Shown here: one piece after another, positions 17,900-26,678 of the stretch
Position numbering within the stretch: the stretch's first letter is position 1
How the letters are laid out: each line of letters starts with the position of its first letter
Assembly (NCBI GenBank): GCA_016795565.1
Contig: JAEUGW010000039.1
Span: 1-64,000 of the forward strand
Direction: 5' to 3'
DNA from: Opitutaceae bacterium
GTDB taxonomy: Bacteria; Verrucomicrobiota; Verrucomicrobiia; Opitutales; Opitutaceae
DNA length: 64,000 nt
Position numbers and translations under genes: made by a program
Notes under the pieces: generated by a model
Seen by the model: the letters and a program-made list of their open reading frames with translations, nothing else
What the model was told of the DNA's origin: nothing
Databases searched by the model: none

Positions 17900-19957
17900 A
17901 TGGACAATCCCTTTCTCGACCGTTCCTTTCAGATTGCCTGGTCGCAACTCACCCCGGAGCGCGTGGGCCCGGCAATCGAGGCGGCCCTCGCCGACGCCGA
18001 GGCCGCGCTGGCCCGCATCGCCGCTCTTCCCGTGGAGTCGGTCAATTACCAGAACACCTTCCTCGCCCTGGAAGAGGCAACCGATCTGCTGAACGAATCC
18101 TGGGCCAAGGTCACGCACCTCACCACGGTGGCGGATGCGGCGCCGCTGCGCGACGCGCACAACGCCATGTTGCCAAAGGTCTCGGCCTTTCTTGCCAAAA
18201 TCCCCCTGGACGCCGGGATCTGGCTGCGCCTCAAGGCTGCGGCCGCGCTGCCTTCGGTGGCGGCCCTGCAGGGCGAGCACCGGCGCTTCGCGGATGAAAC
18301 CATGGCGGATTTCCGCCAGCAGGGCGCCGACCTGCCGGCCGATCAGAAGGCCCGGATCGAAGCGGTGCAGAGCGAACTCGCCCTGCTCACGCAGAAATAC
18401 TCCGAGAATGTCCTTGATGCGACGAACGCCTGGGAGTTGCTCGTCTCCGACCCGGCCCGGCTGGCGGGCTTGCCGCCGCATGCCCGCGAGTCCGCCCGGC
18501 AGAGCGCGCTCCAGCAAGGGCAGGGGACGGAGGCCGCCCCCGTCTGGCGGTTCACATTGCAAGGGCCGTCGCTGGAACCGGTCATGCTCTACGCCGAGGA
18601 TGCGGACCTGCGCCGGCAGGTGTGGTCCGCCGCTGCGGCCGTCGGCCGCGAGGGCACCCAGGACAACCGCGATCTCATCAAGCGCATTCTCTCGTTGCGC
18701 CAGGAGAAGGCTGCGCTGCTCGGGCAGCCGCACTTTGCGGACCTCGTGCTGCAGCGCCGCATGGCGAGGAGTGGCGCGGCGGCGCTGGCCTTCATCGAGG
18801 ATATGCACGGCCGGGTGAAGGCCGCTTTCGCCCGCGAATGCGGCGAGCTTGAGGCGTTCAAGGCGCAGCAGGCCAACGCCGCCCCGGCACCGCTGGCGCC
18901 TTGGGAAACCGCCTTCTGGGCCGAGCGACTGCGCCGGGCGCGCTACGATTTCGACGAGGAGCAGCTCCGTCCGTATTTTCCGCTGCCGGGTGTGCTGGCG
19001 GGCCTGTTTGAGATCACCGGCCGCGTGTTCGGCATCCGCGTGACGGAGCGTCCGGCCGGGGCCGTGGAGGCCTGGCATGACGAGGTGAAGTTCTACGACG
19101 TGCATGACCGCTCCGGCCGCCATCTGGGTTCGTTCTACACCGACTGGCATCCGCGCGAGTCCAAGCGCGGCGGTGCCTGGATGAACTACCTGATCACTGG
19201 CAGTCCCGTCACCGGCGGCCCGCGCAGCCCGCACCTCGGCCTGATGTGCGGGAACCTGACGCCAGCCCAGGGCGACCGGCCCGCGCTGCTCACCCATCGC
19301 GAGGTTGAGACCGTTTTCCACGAATTCGGCCACCTGTTGCATCACCTGCTCGGGGAGGTGTCGATCAAGTCGCTCAATGGCGTGAATGTCGCCTGGGACT
19401 TCGTCGAGCTGCCTTCGCAGATACTGGAGAACTGGTGCTGGGAACGCGCCGCCCTCGATCTCTTTGCCCGACACCACGAGACGGGCGGGGTCATCCCGGA
19501 TGCGCTGTTTCAGCGCATGGTGGCCGCGCGGAACTTCCGCAGCGCCTCCGCCACGATGCGCCAGCTGGCTCTGGCGCGGATGGACCTCGATCTCCACCTG
19601 CGGGCCCCCGAATACTCGGCCGGGGAGGTGTCACCCAAGCTGCAGGCGCTGTTGCGCGACTATGTCGTCCCGACCGAGCCTCCGGCGCCAACCATCGAGA
19701 ATCGCTTCACGCACATCTTTGCCGATCCCACGGGCTACGCCGCCGGCTACTATTCCTACAAGTGGGCGGAGGTGCTCGATGCCGACGCGTTCACGCGCTT
19801 CAAGCGCGAGGGCATCTTCAACGCGCAGGTCGGCCGCGACTACGTGGCCAAGATACTCAGCCGCGGCAACGCGGCCGATCCGATGCAGCTATTCACCGAC
19901 TTCATGGGCCGTCCGCCCGACCTGTCCGCCCTGCTGCTCCGGGCCGGCCTGGCCTGA
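17900..19957 (+). CDS. M3 family oligopeptidase (oligopeptidase A-like)
   Basis: A 685-residue zinc metallopeptidase of the thimet oligopeptidase/PrlC family. The zinc motif HEFGHLLHH is at about residue 473, and the third ligand Glu lies downstream in DFVELPSQILENW. The N-terminal MDNPFLDRSF and the late YAAGYYSYKWAEVLDADAF are family hallmarks. It degrades short peptides in the cytoplasm. ATG at 17900 matches the normal N-terminus. GTG codons at 17840/17843 overlapping the receptor stop are possible alternative starts that would couple the two genes. Confidence 0.93.
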   Translation: MDNPFLDRSFQIAWSQLTPERVGPAIEAALADAEAALARIAALPVESVNYQNTFLALEEATDLLNESWAKVTHLTTVADAAPLRDAHNAMLPKVSAFLAKIPLDAGIWLRLKAAAALPSVAALQGEHRRFADETMADFRQQGADLPADQKARIEAVQSELALLTQKYSENVLDATNAWELLVSDPARLAGLPPHARESARQSALQQGQGTEAAPVWRFTLQGPSLEPVMLYAEDADLRRQVWSAAAAVGREGTQDNRDLIKRILSLRQEKAALLGQPHFADLVLQRRMARSGAAALAFIEDMHGRVKAAFARECGELEAFKAQQANAAPAPLAPWETAFWAERLRRARYDFDEEQLRPYFPLPGVLAGLFEITGRVFGIRVTERPAGAVEAWHDEVKFYDVHDRSGRHLGSFYTDWHPRESKRGGAWMNYLITGSPVTGGPRSPHLGLMCGNLTPAQGDRPALLTHREVETVFHEFGHLLHHLLGEVSIKSLNGVNVAWDFVELPSQILENWCWERAALDLFARHHETGGVIPDALFQRMVAARNFRSASATMRQLALARMDLDLHLRAPEYSAGEVSPKLQALLRDYVVPTEPPAPTIENRFTHIFADPTGYAAGYYSYKWAEVLDADAFTRFKREGIFNAQVGRDYVAKILSRGNAADPMQLFTDFMGRPPDLSALLLRAGLA

Positions 19958-19980
19958 GCCTTTTATAACGCCGCCGCCCG

Positions 19981-20008
19981 TTTCCAGCCGGGCATTTTCC
20001 GCTGGAAA
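19981..20008 (+). terminator. Hairpin between M3 peptidase and YugP-type peptidase
   Basis: TTTCCAGC (19981-19988) pairs perfectly with GCTGGAAA (20001-20008) across a 12-base loop. There is no T run, so it is either a weak terminator or an attenuating structure. Confidence 0.35.
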
Positions 20009-20060
20009 AGTTTCCGTCCCTGATGACCTTTCAGGCAGCCAACTTTAATCCGCACCAATC

Positions 20061-20753
20061 ATGCTAATCTGGGCCATCCTCATCATCGTTCCCCTCCTGT
20101 TCGGCTTCTACGCGCAGATGCGTGTCACGAGCGCCTACAACAGGAACGTCCGCATTCCCTCCCGCGGTCACATCAGCGGCCGGGAGGCGGCCGCCGCCGT
20201 CATGGAGAGCGCCGGCATCCGCGACGTCGAAATCATCCGCGTGCCGGGCCAGCTGACCGATCACTACGATCCGAGCAAGAAGCGCCTGGCGCTTTCGGAG
20301 CACAATTACGACGGCACCAGCCTCGCGGCCCTCGGCGTCGCCGCACACGAGGCCGGCCACGCCATCCAGCACAAGGTCGGCTATTCCATGATGACGCTGC
20401 GCCAGACGCTGGTGCCGGTCACGCAGATCGCCTCGGGCGCCTCGCAGTTCCTCATCATCATCGGCATCGTGCTCGGCGCGCAGGCCGCCGGCGGCATCTT
20501 CCTGATGCTCGGCGCCGCGGCGCTGGCGACCATCTGCCTGTTCCAACTCGTCACGCTGCCGGTCGAATTTGATGCCACCGCCCGGGCCAAGGCCCAGCTG
20601 GTCAACCTCGGCATCGTCGGCCGCGACGAGATGCCCGGCGTAAACCAGACCCTGGATGCCGCCGCCCTGACCTACGTGGCCGCGTTCGTGGCCTCCCTCG
20701 GCAGCTTGCTGCACATCCTGATGATCATCATGGGCGGCCGCCGCGACGACTAA
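20061..20753 (+). CDS. Membrane zinc metallopeptidase, YugP type (Zn_peptidase_2)
   Basis: A 230-residue integral membrane protein. It has an N-terminal helix (AILIIVPLLFGFYAQM), then a cytosolic-like domain ending in the zinc motif AAHEAGHAIQH, and two or three further hydrophobic segments. The third ligand is likely the Glu in LPVEFDATARAK. The length and motif order match the YugP family. The physiological substrate is unknown for the family. A strong terminator follows. Confidence 0.93.
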   Translation: MLIWAILIIVPLLFGFYAQMRVTSAYNRNVRIPSRGHISGREAAAAVMESAGIRDVEIIRVPGQLTDHYDPSKKRLALSEHNYDGTSLAALGVAAHEAGHAIQHKVGYSMMTLRQTLVPVTQIASGASQFLIIIGIVLGAQAAGGIFLMLGAAALATICLFQLVTLPVEFDATARAKAQLVNLGIVGRDEMPGVNQTLDAAALTYVAAFVASLGSLLHILMIIMGGRRDD

Positions 20754-20778
20754 CCCCGTTCGCCAATCTCAAAAAGGA

Positions 20779-20804
20779 AAGCCGGTCCTCACGGGCCGGC
20801 TTTT
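20779..20804 (+). terminator. Rho-independent terminator after YugP-type peptidase
   Basis: GCCGGTCC (20781-20788) pairs with GGGCCGGC (20793-20800) across loop TCAC with one G-T pair. The AA/TT flanks extend the stem, and a TTTT run follows. Confidence 0.85.
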
Positions 20805-20807
20805 GTT

Positions 20808-20868
20808 GGGGTGGTCGCCGATTTCCACATCGGCGACTGGCGGCGGTGTGGAAACCGCCGCCCACCTC
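20808..20868. repeat. Paired-hairpin element with complementary loops
   Basis: An outer stem (20808-20813 with 20863-20868, one G-T pair) encloses two hairpins. Hairpin 1 is 20814-20822/20829-20837 with loop TTCCAC. Hairpin 2 is 20839-20847/20854-20862 with loop GTGGAA. Each 9 bp stem is perfect, and the two loops are exact reverse complements. It sits between two convergent genes, directly after the YugP terminator, and overlaps the last two bases of the rhaS coding region. Confidence 0.8.
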
Positions 20869-21847
20869 AGAACTCGAACTGGTCGATGTTGGCCTTGTTG
20901 AAGATGACGGGCTTTCCGAGGAGGATGTTGTCGCCCTTGATCTCGAAGGTGCCGAGCGCGCCGGCCTTGAAGCTCGTGGCCCCGGCCTTGAGCTGGTCCT
21001 TGGCCAGGGCGTCGGCCGCGTAGATGGTCAGATAGCCCAGGTCCGCCGTGTTCCAGAGCATGACGCTCTCCGTCACGCCGTCGTGGACATAGCGCCGGTT
21101 CTCGCTGGGCAGGCCCAGGCCGATGACCTTCACCTGGCCGGCCTTGCCGGCCTGCTTGACCGCCTCGGCCGCGCCGGGCGTGCCGGGCGTGCAGATGGCC
21201 ATGAGGAGCTTCAGGTTGGGGTTGGCACTCATGAGGGCCGTGGCCTCGGATTGGGCCTTGTCCTTCAGGTCGTCGCTCGGGCGGACGGCGATGAGCTTCA
21301 GCTTCGGGTAGGTTGACTTGAGACGCGCCTCGATGAGCTTCACCCACTCGCGCTGGTTGCCGGCCGTGAGGGTGGCGGTGATGACGGCGAATTCGCCTTC
21401 GCCATTCATCAGGCGGGCGGCCTCATCGGTGAGCCCGTAGGCGATCCCCTCGGGCGTCGCCTGGTTCACGAAGTAGGTGCGGGCGTCGGGGAGGGCGTCG
21501 GCGTCATAGGTGATGACCTTGGTGCCGGCCTTCTGCGCCTTGCGCAGCGCCGTGGAGAGGCCTTCCTTGTTCTCGGCGGCCACGGCGATGACATCCACGC
21601 CGAGCGTGATCCAGTTCTCGACGATTTCGTTCTGCTTGGCCGCGTTGGAGTCGGTCGGCCCGTCGAACAACAGCTCGACGTTCAATTCCTTGGCGGCCTT
21701 CTCGGCGCCGGCCTTGACCGTGATGAAGTAGGCGTTGCCCTTGGCCTTGGGCATCAGCGCGATCATGAGCTTGGCGTCGGCGGCGGTCAGGACAGCGGCG
21801 ACGGCGGTGAACAGGGCGGCGAGAACGCCGAGACGGAGGTGTTTCAT
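20867..21847 (-). CDS. rhaS: Sugar ABC transporter substrate-binding protein (rhamnose)
   Basis: A 326-residue periplasmic binding protein of the ribose/rhamnose type (Peripla_BP_4). It has a signal peptide ending around AAVLTAADA, then AKGNAYFITVKAGAEKAA, FDGPTDSNAAKQNEIVENW and VITYDADALPDA, as in RhaS and AI-2/rhamnose binders. It is the last gene of a four-gene minus-strand operon (ATPase, permease, permease, binder). The rhamnose assignment comes from family similarity plus the adjacent rhamnose catabolic genes. Confidence 0.9.
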   Translation of the reverse strand: MKHLRLGVLAALFTAVAAVLTAADAKLMIALMPKAKGNAYFITVKAGAEKAAKELNVELLFDGPTDSNAAKQNEIVENWITLGVDVIAVAAENKEGLSTALRKAQKAGTKVITYDADALPDARTYFVNQATPEGIAYGLTDEAARLMNGEGEFAVITATLTAGNQREWVKLIEARLKSTYPKLKLIAVRPSDDLKDKAQSEATALMSANPNLKLLMAICTPGTPGAAEAVKQAGKAGQVKVIGLGLPSENRRYVHDGVTESVMLWNTADLGYLTIYAADALAKDQLKAGATSFKAGALGTFEIKGDNILLGKPVIFNKANIDQFEF

Positions 21848-21866
21848 GCGAGGGTGGTTGGTTGGC

Positions 21867-22904
21867 TCAGCCAGCTTGGCGGTGGCTGCGGAGACTAGAC
21901 AAGATTTTTGGCAGCACGCTCCCGGTCAGCGCGGCGAGCAGCAAGGCTCCGGTCAGGAGCCCGGAGATTTCCTCGGCGGCGTTCAGGCGGATGACGATGG
22001 GCAGCGTGGCCAGGCCGCTCTTGAGGACGGCGATGAGCGCCACGCCCAGCAGGGTGCCGGTCACGCTGCCCTTGCCGCCAAAGATGCTCGTGCCACCCAG
22101 CACGACCGCCGTGATCGCGAACAGCTCGTAGCCGGTGCCGGCATCGGCCTTGGCCTGGCCGAGGCGGGCTGTGTAGATGATGGCCGCCAGCGCCGCGATG
22201 AGTCCCGCCAGCACGTAGGCCAGAGCGACACGCCGACCGACGGGCAGGCCGGCATAGCGGGCGCCCTCGGGGGAAAAGCCGATGGCCCGGAACGAGCGCC
22301 CGAACACCGTGCGGTGCACCAGCAGCCAGACGGCCACGGCCACCAGCGCGAACAGCCACGCCTGCACCGGCAGCCCGAGCCAGCGTTCCTGGCCGACAAA
22401 GAGGAAGCTCGTCGGGAAATCCGTGTAGGTCACGGCCCCATGGGTGATGGCTTCGGCCAGCCCCCGGAAGAGCGAGTAGGTGCCGAGCGTCACGATCAAG
22501 GGCGGCAGCCGCAGCCCGGTGATGAGCCCGGCGTTCAAGCCGCCGGCCAGCGCGCCGATCAGGAGGGTCAGGCCGGCGGCGACCGGGATCGGCAGACCGC
22601 CGTCGAACCACAGCTTGCCAAACAGGATGGCGCACAACCCGAGCAGCGAGCCCACGGACAGGTCGATGCCGGCCGTGATGATGATCGGGGTCAGCGCCAG
22701 GGCCAGCAGGCCAATCTCGCAGGAATGGCGCAGGATGTCGAACTGCCGGTCCATGGTGCCAAATCCCACGACCACGCCGCGGCGGTTGGTTGTCGTGCCG
22801 AAATAATGGAACAGCAGCCATTCCGCCACCAGCGCGGCGAACAGCAGCATCTCGTAGCGGAGGAACAGGCGCTTCCAGCCTGCCGGGGCGTCCGGCGCGC
22901 TCAT
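21867..22904 (-). CDS. rhaQ: ABC transporter permease, rhamnose type
   Basis: A 345-residue permease of the RbsC/BPD_transp_2 family with about nine hydrophobic helices. Conserved are ITAGIDLSVGSLLGL near the N-terminus and AVVLGGTSIFGGKGS late. ATG at 22904 is preceded by a strong GGAGGAG site and overlaps the stop of the first permease by 4 bases. It forms the membrane channel with the companion permease. Confidence 0.92.
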   Translation of the reverse strand: MSAPDAPAGWKRLFLRYEMLLFAALVAEWLLFHYFGTTTNRRGVVVGFGTMDRQFDILRHSCEIGLLALALTPIIITAGIDLSVGSLLGLCAILFGKLWFDGGLPIPVAAGLTLLIGALAGGLNAGLITGLRLPPLIVTLGTYSLFRGLAEAITHGAVTYTDFPTSFLFVGQERWLGLPVQAWLFALVAVAVWLLVHRTVFGRSFRAIGFSPEGARYAGLPVGRRVALAYVLAGLIAALAAIIYTARLGQAKADAGTGYELFAITAVVLGGTSIFGGKGSVTGTLLGVALIAVLKSGLATLPIVIRLNAAEEISGLLTGALLLAALTGSVLPKILSSLRSHRQAG

Positions 22905-23830
22905 GGGCCGCTCCTCCTTTGCCGCACCCCGTCGGCCACGACCGCGAGCAGGATGATGGCGCCCTGGATGGCCTTTTCCCAATACGCCTCGATGTGCAGG
23001 TGGGTGAGGGCGGGGGAGACGCAGGCGAGCAACAGCAGACCCGCAAACGCGCCCCAGAGGTTGCCGCGACCGCCGGCGATGGCCACCCCGCCCACGACGA
23101 CCGCAGCGATGACCTTCAGCTCCAGCCCGGCGCCGGCCAGCGGCTGCACCTGCGGTGACTGCACCACATTCATGATGGCCGCGAGTCCGGTCAGGGCGCC
23201 GAGGAGGACGAACACGAGGAACGTGACCCATTGCGGCCGGATGCCCGCGAGCCGCGCCGCCTCGGCGTTGCTGCCCACGGCATAGACCTGCCGACCGGCC
23301 GGCCAGTGCCGCAGGGCCAGCCCGAGCGTGGCCAGCACGGCAAGCGAGCAGAGCACCAGCACCCACTGGCCCGCGCTCTGGTTCAGGCCGAACCACTGCA
23401 CCTTGTCCGGCAGGTTCACGAAGGCGCCCTGCTGCCCGAGGTTCAACCCCTGCCGCAGCGTGACCATGGTCGCGAGCGTCACGACAATGGACGGCAGCCG
23501 CAGGCCCGCCACGAGCCAGCCGTTGATCGCGCCCAGCACGGCACCGAGGCCGACCGCGGCGCCGATCACGAGCGGCAGGGGCCAGCCGCGTGCGGCCAGC
23601 AGGCCCGCGCCTATGCCGCACACGGAGAATTGCGAGCCGACGGAGATGTCAATCTGCCGGCAGATGATCACGAGCGCCATGCCGCAGGCCACGATGAGCG
23701 TCGGCGCCTCGCGGGTGACGAGCGAGAGCAGGGGCTGCGGCTGGAAAAAAGCCGGCGCGAACACCGCCATCCCGAGCAGCACGAGGAGCAGCGTGGCGGT
23801 CACGGAGAGTTCGCGGAAATGGCGTTTCAT
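22901..23830 (-). CDS. rhaP: ABC transporter permease, rhamnose type
   Basis: A 309-residue RbsC-like permease with multiple transmembrane helices. It has the family segments CRQIDISVGSQFSV and VVVGGVAIAGGRGN. It overlaps the ATPase gene upstream by 4 bases and the second permease downstream by 4 bases, so all three are translationally coupled. It likely heterodimerises with RhaQ. Confidence 0.92.
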   Translation of the reverse strand: MKRHFRELSVTATLLLVLLGMAVFAPAFFQPQPLLSLVTREAPTLIVACGMALVIICRQIDISVGSQFSVCGIGAGLLAARGWPLPLVIGAAVGLGAVLGAINGWLVAGLRLPSIVVTLATMVTLRQGLNLGQQGAFVNLPDKVQWFGLNQSAGQWVLVLCSLAVLATLGLALRHWPAGRQVYAVGSNAEAARLAGIRPQWVTFLVFVLLGALTGLAAIMNVVQSPQVQPLAGAGLELKVIAAVVVGGVAIAGGRGNLWGAFAGLLLLACVSPALTHLHIEAYWEKAIQGAIILLAVVADGVRQRRSGP

Positions 23831-25347
23831 GCGGCTCCCTTGTTGGTCTCCTGGCCCAGGGCGGCCGCCATCACGGTGTGGGCGTCACTGCCGCCCGGCA
23901 GCACGGTGGCGAGCGCACCGCCGCGCATCACCCCGATGCGGTCGCTCATGCCCAGCACCTCGGGCAGGTCGCTCGAAATCATGAGCACGGCCAGGCCGTC
24001 CTTCGCCAGCCGGCGGATGATCCGGTGAATCTCGCTCTTGGCCCCGACGTCCACGCCCTGCGTCGGCTCGTCGAGGATCAGCACGCGCGGCTTGGTCGCC
24101 AGCCAGCGGGCGAGCGAGACCTTTTGCTGGTTCCCGCCCGACAGGGTGCCGCCGGGCGCGTCGGGGCCGGCGCATTTCACGGCGAGGGTGCGGATGAAAT
24201 CCAGCGCCAGCGCCTCCTCCGCGCCGTCGCGCAGCCAGCCGCGCGGGAAAATCGTGCGGTGCACCGCCATCGTCATGTTTTGCGCAATGGGCATCTCCAG
24301 GATCACGCCATGCCGCCGGCGGTCCTCGGGCACGTAGGCGATGCCCAGCTCGATGGCTTGCCGGGGTGAGGGAATCACAACGCGCCGCCCGTTGAGCCGG
24401 ATTTCGCCGCTGTCCGCGGGCGTCAGGCCGAACAGCACCCGCGCCAGTTCCGTGCGGCCCGCGCCGACCAGGCCCGCCAGGCCGAAAATCTCGCCGGTGC
24501 GAAGCTCGAGGGTGACGCCCCGCACGCCGGAGGCGGTGCAACCGATCGCCTTCAGGTCCAGCACCACATCGCCGGGCGGGGCCTCCGCCGGAGGGTAAAG
24601 CTGCGCGACCTCGCGGCCGACCATGAGCTTGATGAGGTCGGCCTCCTTCATCGCGGCTACGGGATGGGTGCCGACACTCGCGCCGTCGCGCAACACGGTC
24701 ACTCGGTCCGCGAGCGCAAAAATCTCCTCGAGCCGGTGCGAGATGTAGACGACGCCCACCCCGGCCGTGCGCAGCTCGCGCACGACGGTGAAGAGCCGGC
24801 CTTGTTCGCGCTGCGTGAGCGACGCGGTCGGCTCGTCCATGATGACGATCCGTGCGCCGGCGCCGACGGAGCAGGCGATTTCCACAAGCTGCTGCTCGGG
24901 CATGGAGAGTTCGTTGACCTCGGCCTCGGGGTCGATGGTGGCCCCGACGCGCGCCAGCAGGTCCGCGGTGCGGGCGCGGCGGGCCGGCCAGTCGATTCGT
25001 CGGGTGGCGCCGCCGTGTTCGAGGCGCAGGCCGATATTTTCGGCGACCGTGAGGTCGGGGAAGAGGGCGGGCTGCTGGTAGATGCAGGCGATGCCGAGCT
25101 GCTGGGCGAGGGTGGGGGTGAGCCCGTGCACCGTCCGCCCGGCGACAGTGATCTCGCCGGCATCCGGCGCGTGGGCGCCGGTGACGACCTTGATCAGCGT
25201 GCTCTTGCCGGCGCCGTTCTCGCCGAGCAGCGCATGCACCTCGCCGGCCGCCAGGTCAAAGTCCACCCCGCGCAAGGCCCGCACCCCGCCAAAGCTCTTG
25301 GCAATGCGCCGCAGGGTCAGCAGAGGGGCGGGTGCAGAAGGGTTCAA
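23827..25347 (-). CDS. rhaT: Sugar ABC transporter ATP-binding protein (two fused NBDs)
   Basis: A 506-residue protein with two nucleotide-binding domains, as in RbsA/RhaT. NBD1 has Walker A GENGAGKST, a degenerate signature LSMPEQQ and Walker B IVIMDEPTAS. NBD2 has a degenerate Walker A GLVGAGRTEL, a canonical LSGGNQQK and Walker B VLILDEPTQGVD. The asymmetry (one good Walker A, one good signature) is normal for this family. It is the first gene of the importer operon, and its promoter must lie in the 334 bp gap before the divergent esterase gene. Confidence 0.94.
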   Translation of the reverse strand: MNPSAPAPLLTLRRIAKSFGGVRALRGVDFDLAAGEVHALLGENGAGKSTLIKVVTGAHAPDAGEITVAGRTVHGLTPTLAQQLGIACIYQQPALFPDLTVAENIGLRLEHGGATRRIDWPARRARTADLLARVGATIDPEAEVNELSMPEQQLVEIACSVGAGARIVIMDEPTASLTQREQGRLFTVVRELRTAGVGVVYISHRLEEIFALADRVTVLRDGASVGTHPVAAMKEADLIKLMVGREVAQLYPPAEAPPGDVVLDLKAIGCTASGVRGVTLELRTGEIFGLAGLVGAGRTELARVLFGLTPADSGEIRLNGRRVVIPSPRQAIELGIAYVPEDRRRHGVILEMPIAQNMTMAVHRTIFPRGWLRDGAEEALALDFIRTLAVKCAGPDAPGGTLSGGNQQKVSLARWLATKPRVLILDEPTQGVDVGAKSEIHRIIRRLAKDGLAVLMISSDLPEVLGMSDRIGVMRGGALATVLPGGSDAHTVMAAALGQETNKGAA

Positions 25348-25681
25348 ACCAGGGAGATGGGGCTGCGTTCAGGCCGCGCGAGCCGCGCTGCCACCGGGGT
25401 TGACGGATATGATGTCGCGCCGATGTTGCCGCCTGCGGGGGCAGATCTCGACAGACGGAATGTCATGACGAAGGCGTTGGGGATCACGAGGGGAACGCGC
25501 ACGCGCAAGATTGGCGGCGAGTTCGCGCGAAATACAAACGGCTCCGGCTTGTCCGTCAATCGGCCAGACAATCTGGCGGTGAGAATTTCCCGGGCGAGGC
25601 TTGCGTCCGGGGAGCGAAACATTGTTTTGTGCAATTGCCCCCGGCGAACTCGTCATACCCGGCCGCCAACACCATACCGCG
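25348..25681. other. Divergent intergenic region, ABC importer / esterase
   Basis: 334 bp between the importer operon (leftward) and the esterase gene (rightward). It should hold both promoters. I see no strong palindrome comparable to the DeoR operator at 26631-26662, no convincing small ORF and no riboswitch-like fold. Confidence 0.4.
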
Positions 25682-26590
25682 ATGAAATTTCTTATTCCGC
25701 CATTGCTTATGACTGCACTCACCGCCTTCGCCGTTCCCCCCGTCGTTATCCCGCTCTGGCCGGAGGGTGTGCCCGGGGCCAAGGCCCTCGGCGAGGAGCT
25801 CCACGAAGCCGGCGGGCGCATCACCCGGGTCTCCGAACCCACGCTGACCGTCCATGCTCCGGCGATTGACCGCCCCAACGGCACCGCAGTCATTATCGCT
25901 CCCGGCGGCGGCTACGGCCTGCTCTCCGCCGAACGCGAGGGCGTGCAGTATGCCAACTGGCTCAGCACGCTCGGGGTCACCTCCTTCGTCCTCAAATATC
26001 GTCTGGCCGATTTCGGCCATCCCGCGCCGCTGCAGGATGTGCTGCGCGCCGTGCGGCTGGTTCGGTCGCGTGCGGCCGAGTTCAAAATCAATCCCGGGCG
26101 CATCGGCGTCATGGGCAGCTCGGCGGGCGGGCACCTCGCGGCCTGCGCCGGCACGCTGTTCAACCACGCCGCCGGCCGGACCGGCGCGGCGCTCGACACC
26201 ACCGACGCGCGGCCGGACTTCCTCGTCCTGATGTATCCGGTCATCACAATGGAGGGGCCGTCGGTGCACGCCGGATCGCGCCGGAACCTGCTCGGCGAAA
26301 CCCCCGCGCCCGATCTGGTGAATCTGTTGTCCGTCGAGCGGCAGGTGACGTCCGCCACGCCGCCCACGCTGCTCATCCACACGCAGGAGGACCAGTCGGT
26401 GCCGGTCGAGAACAGCCTCCTCTTTTATCAGGCACTCACGCGGGCGATGGTGCCGGCCGAGATGTATCTCTTCGAGCACGGCGCGCACGGCATGGGCATG
26501 AAGCCGGACTTCGGCACCGCCTCCGACTGGCCCCGGCGGGCCGAGGAATGGCTGCGGCAGCGCGGCCTGCTCGTCCCGGCCGGGCCGTAG
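25682..26590 (+). CDS. Secreted alpha/beta hydrolase (carbohydrate esterase-like)
   Basis: A 302-residue alpha/beta hydrolase with a short signal peptide (LIPPLLMTALTAFAV). The oxyanion region is IIAPGGGYGLL. The nucleophile Ser147 lies in MGSSAGGHLA, the acid in EDQSVPVE and the His in EHGAHGMG, so the triad is complete. The APGGGY and GSSAGG pattern is common in BD-FAE/acetylxylan-esterase-like enzymes that remove acyl groups from plant polysaccharides. ATG at 25682 gives the signal peptide; the frame stays open upstream without support. Its location next to the rhamnose genes suggests a role in pectin or rhamnan processing, which is an inference. Confidence 0.85.
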   Translation: MKFLIPPLLMTALTAFAVPPVVIPLWPEGVPGAKALGEELHEAGGRITRVSEPTLTVHAPAIDRPNGTAVIIAPGGGYGLLSAEREGVQYANWLSTLGVTSFVLKYRLADFGHPAPLQDVLRAVRLVRSRAAEFKINPGRIGVMGSSAGGHLAACAGTLFNHAAGRTGAALDTTDARPDFLVLMYPVITMEGPSVHAGSRRNLLGETPAPDLVNLLSVERQVTSATPPTLLIHTQEDQSVPVENSLLFYQALTRAMVPAEMYLFEHGAHGMGMKPDFGTASDWPRRAEEWLRQRGLLVPAGP

Positions 26591-26630
26591 CCGCCGGCGT
26601 GGCCCCCGTTTCCGCCCGGGACGGCTGGGA

Positions 26631-26662
26631 AAATTATATGATTGACCCCAATCATATAATTT
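26631..26662. promoter_or_regulatory. Palindromic operator upstream of DeoR-family gene
   Basis: A perfect 14 bp inverted repeat (26631-26644 with 26649-26662) with a 4-base spacer ACCC. Its arms are AT-rich (AATTATATGATTG) in an otherwise GC-rich context. The right arm contains TATAAT at 26655-26660, so a bound protein would cover a -10 box. It ends 16 bases before the regulator's ATG, as expected for autoregulation. Confidence 0.75.
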
Positions 26663-26678
26663 CACCTCCTGTCCGTCC

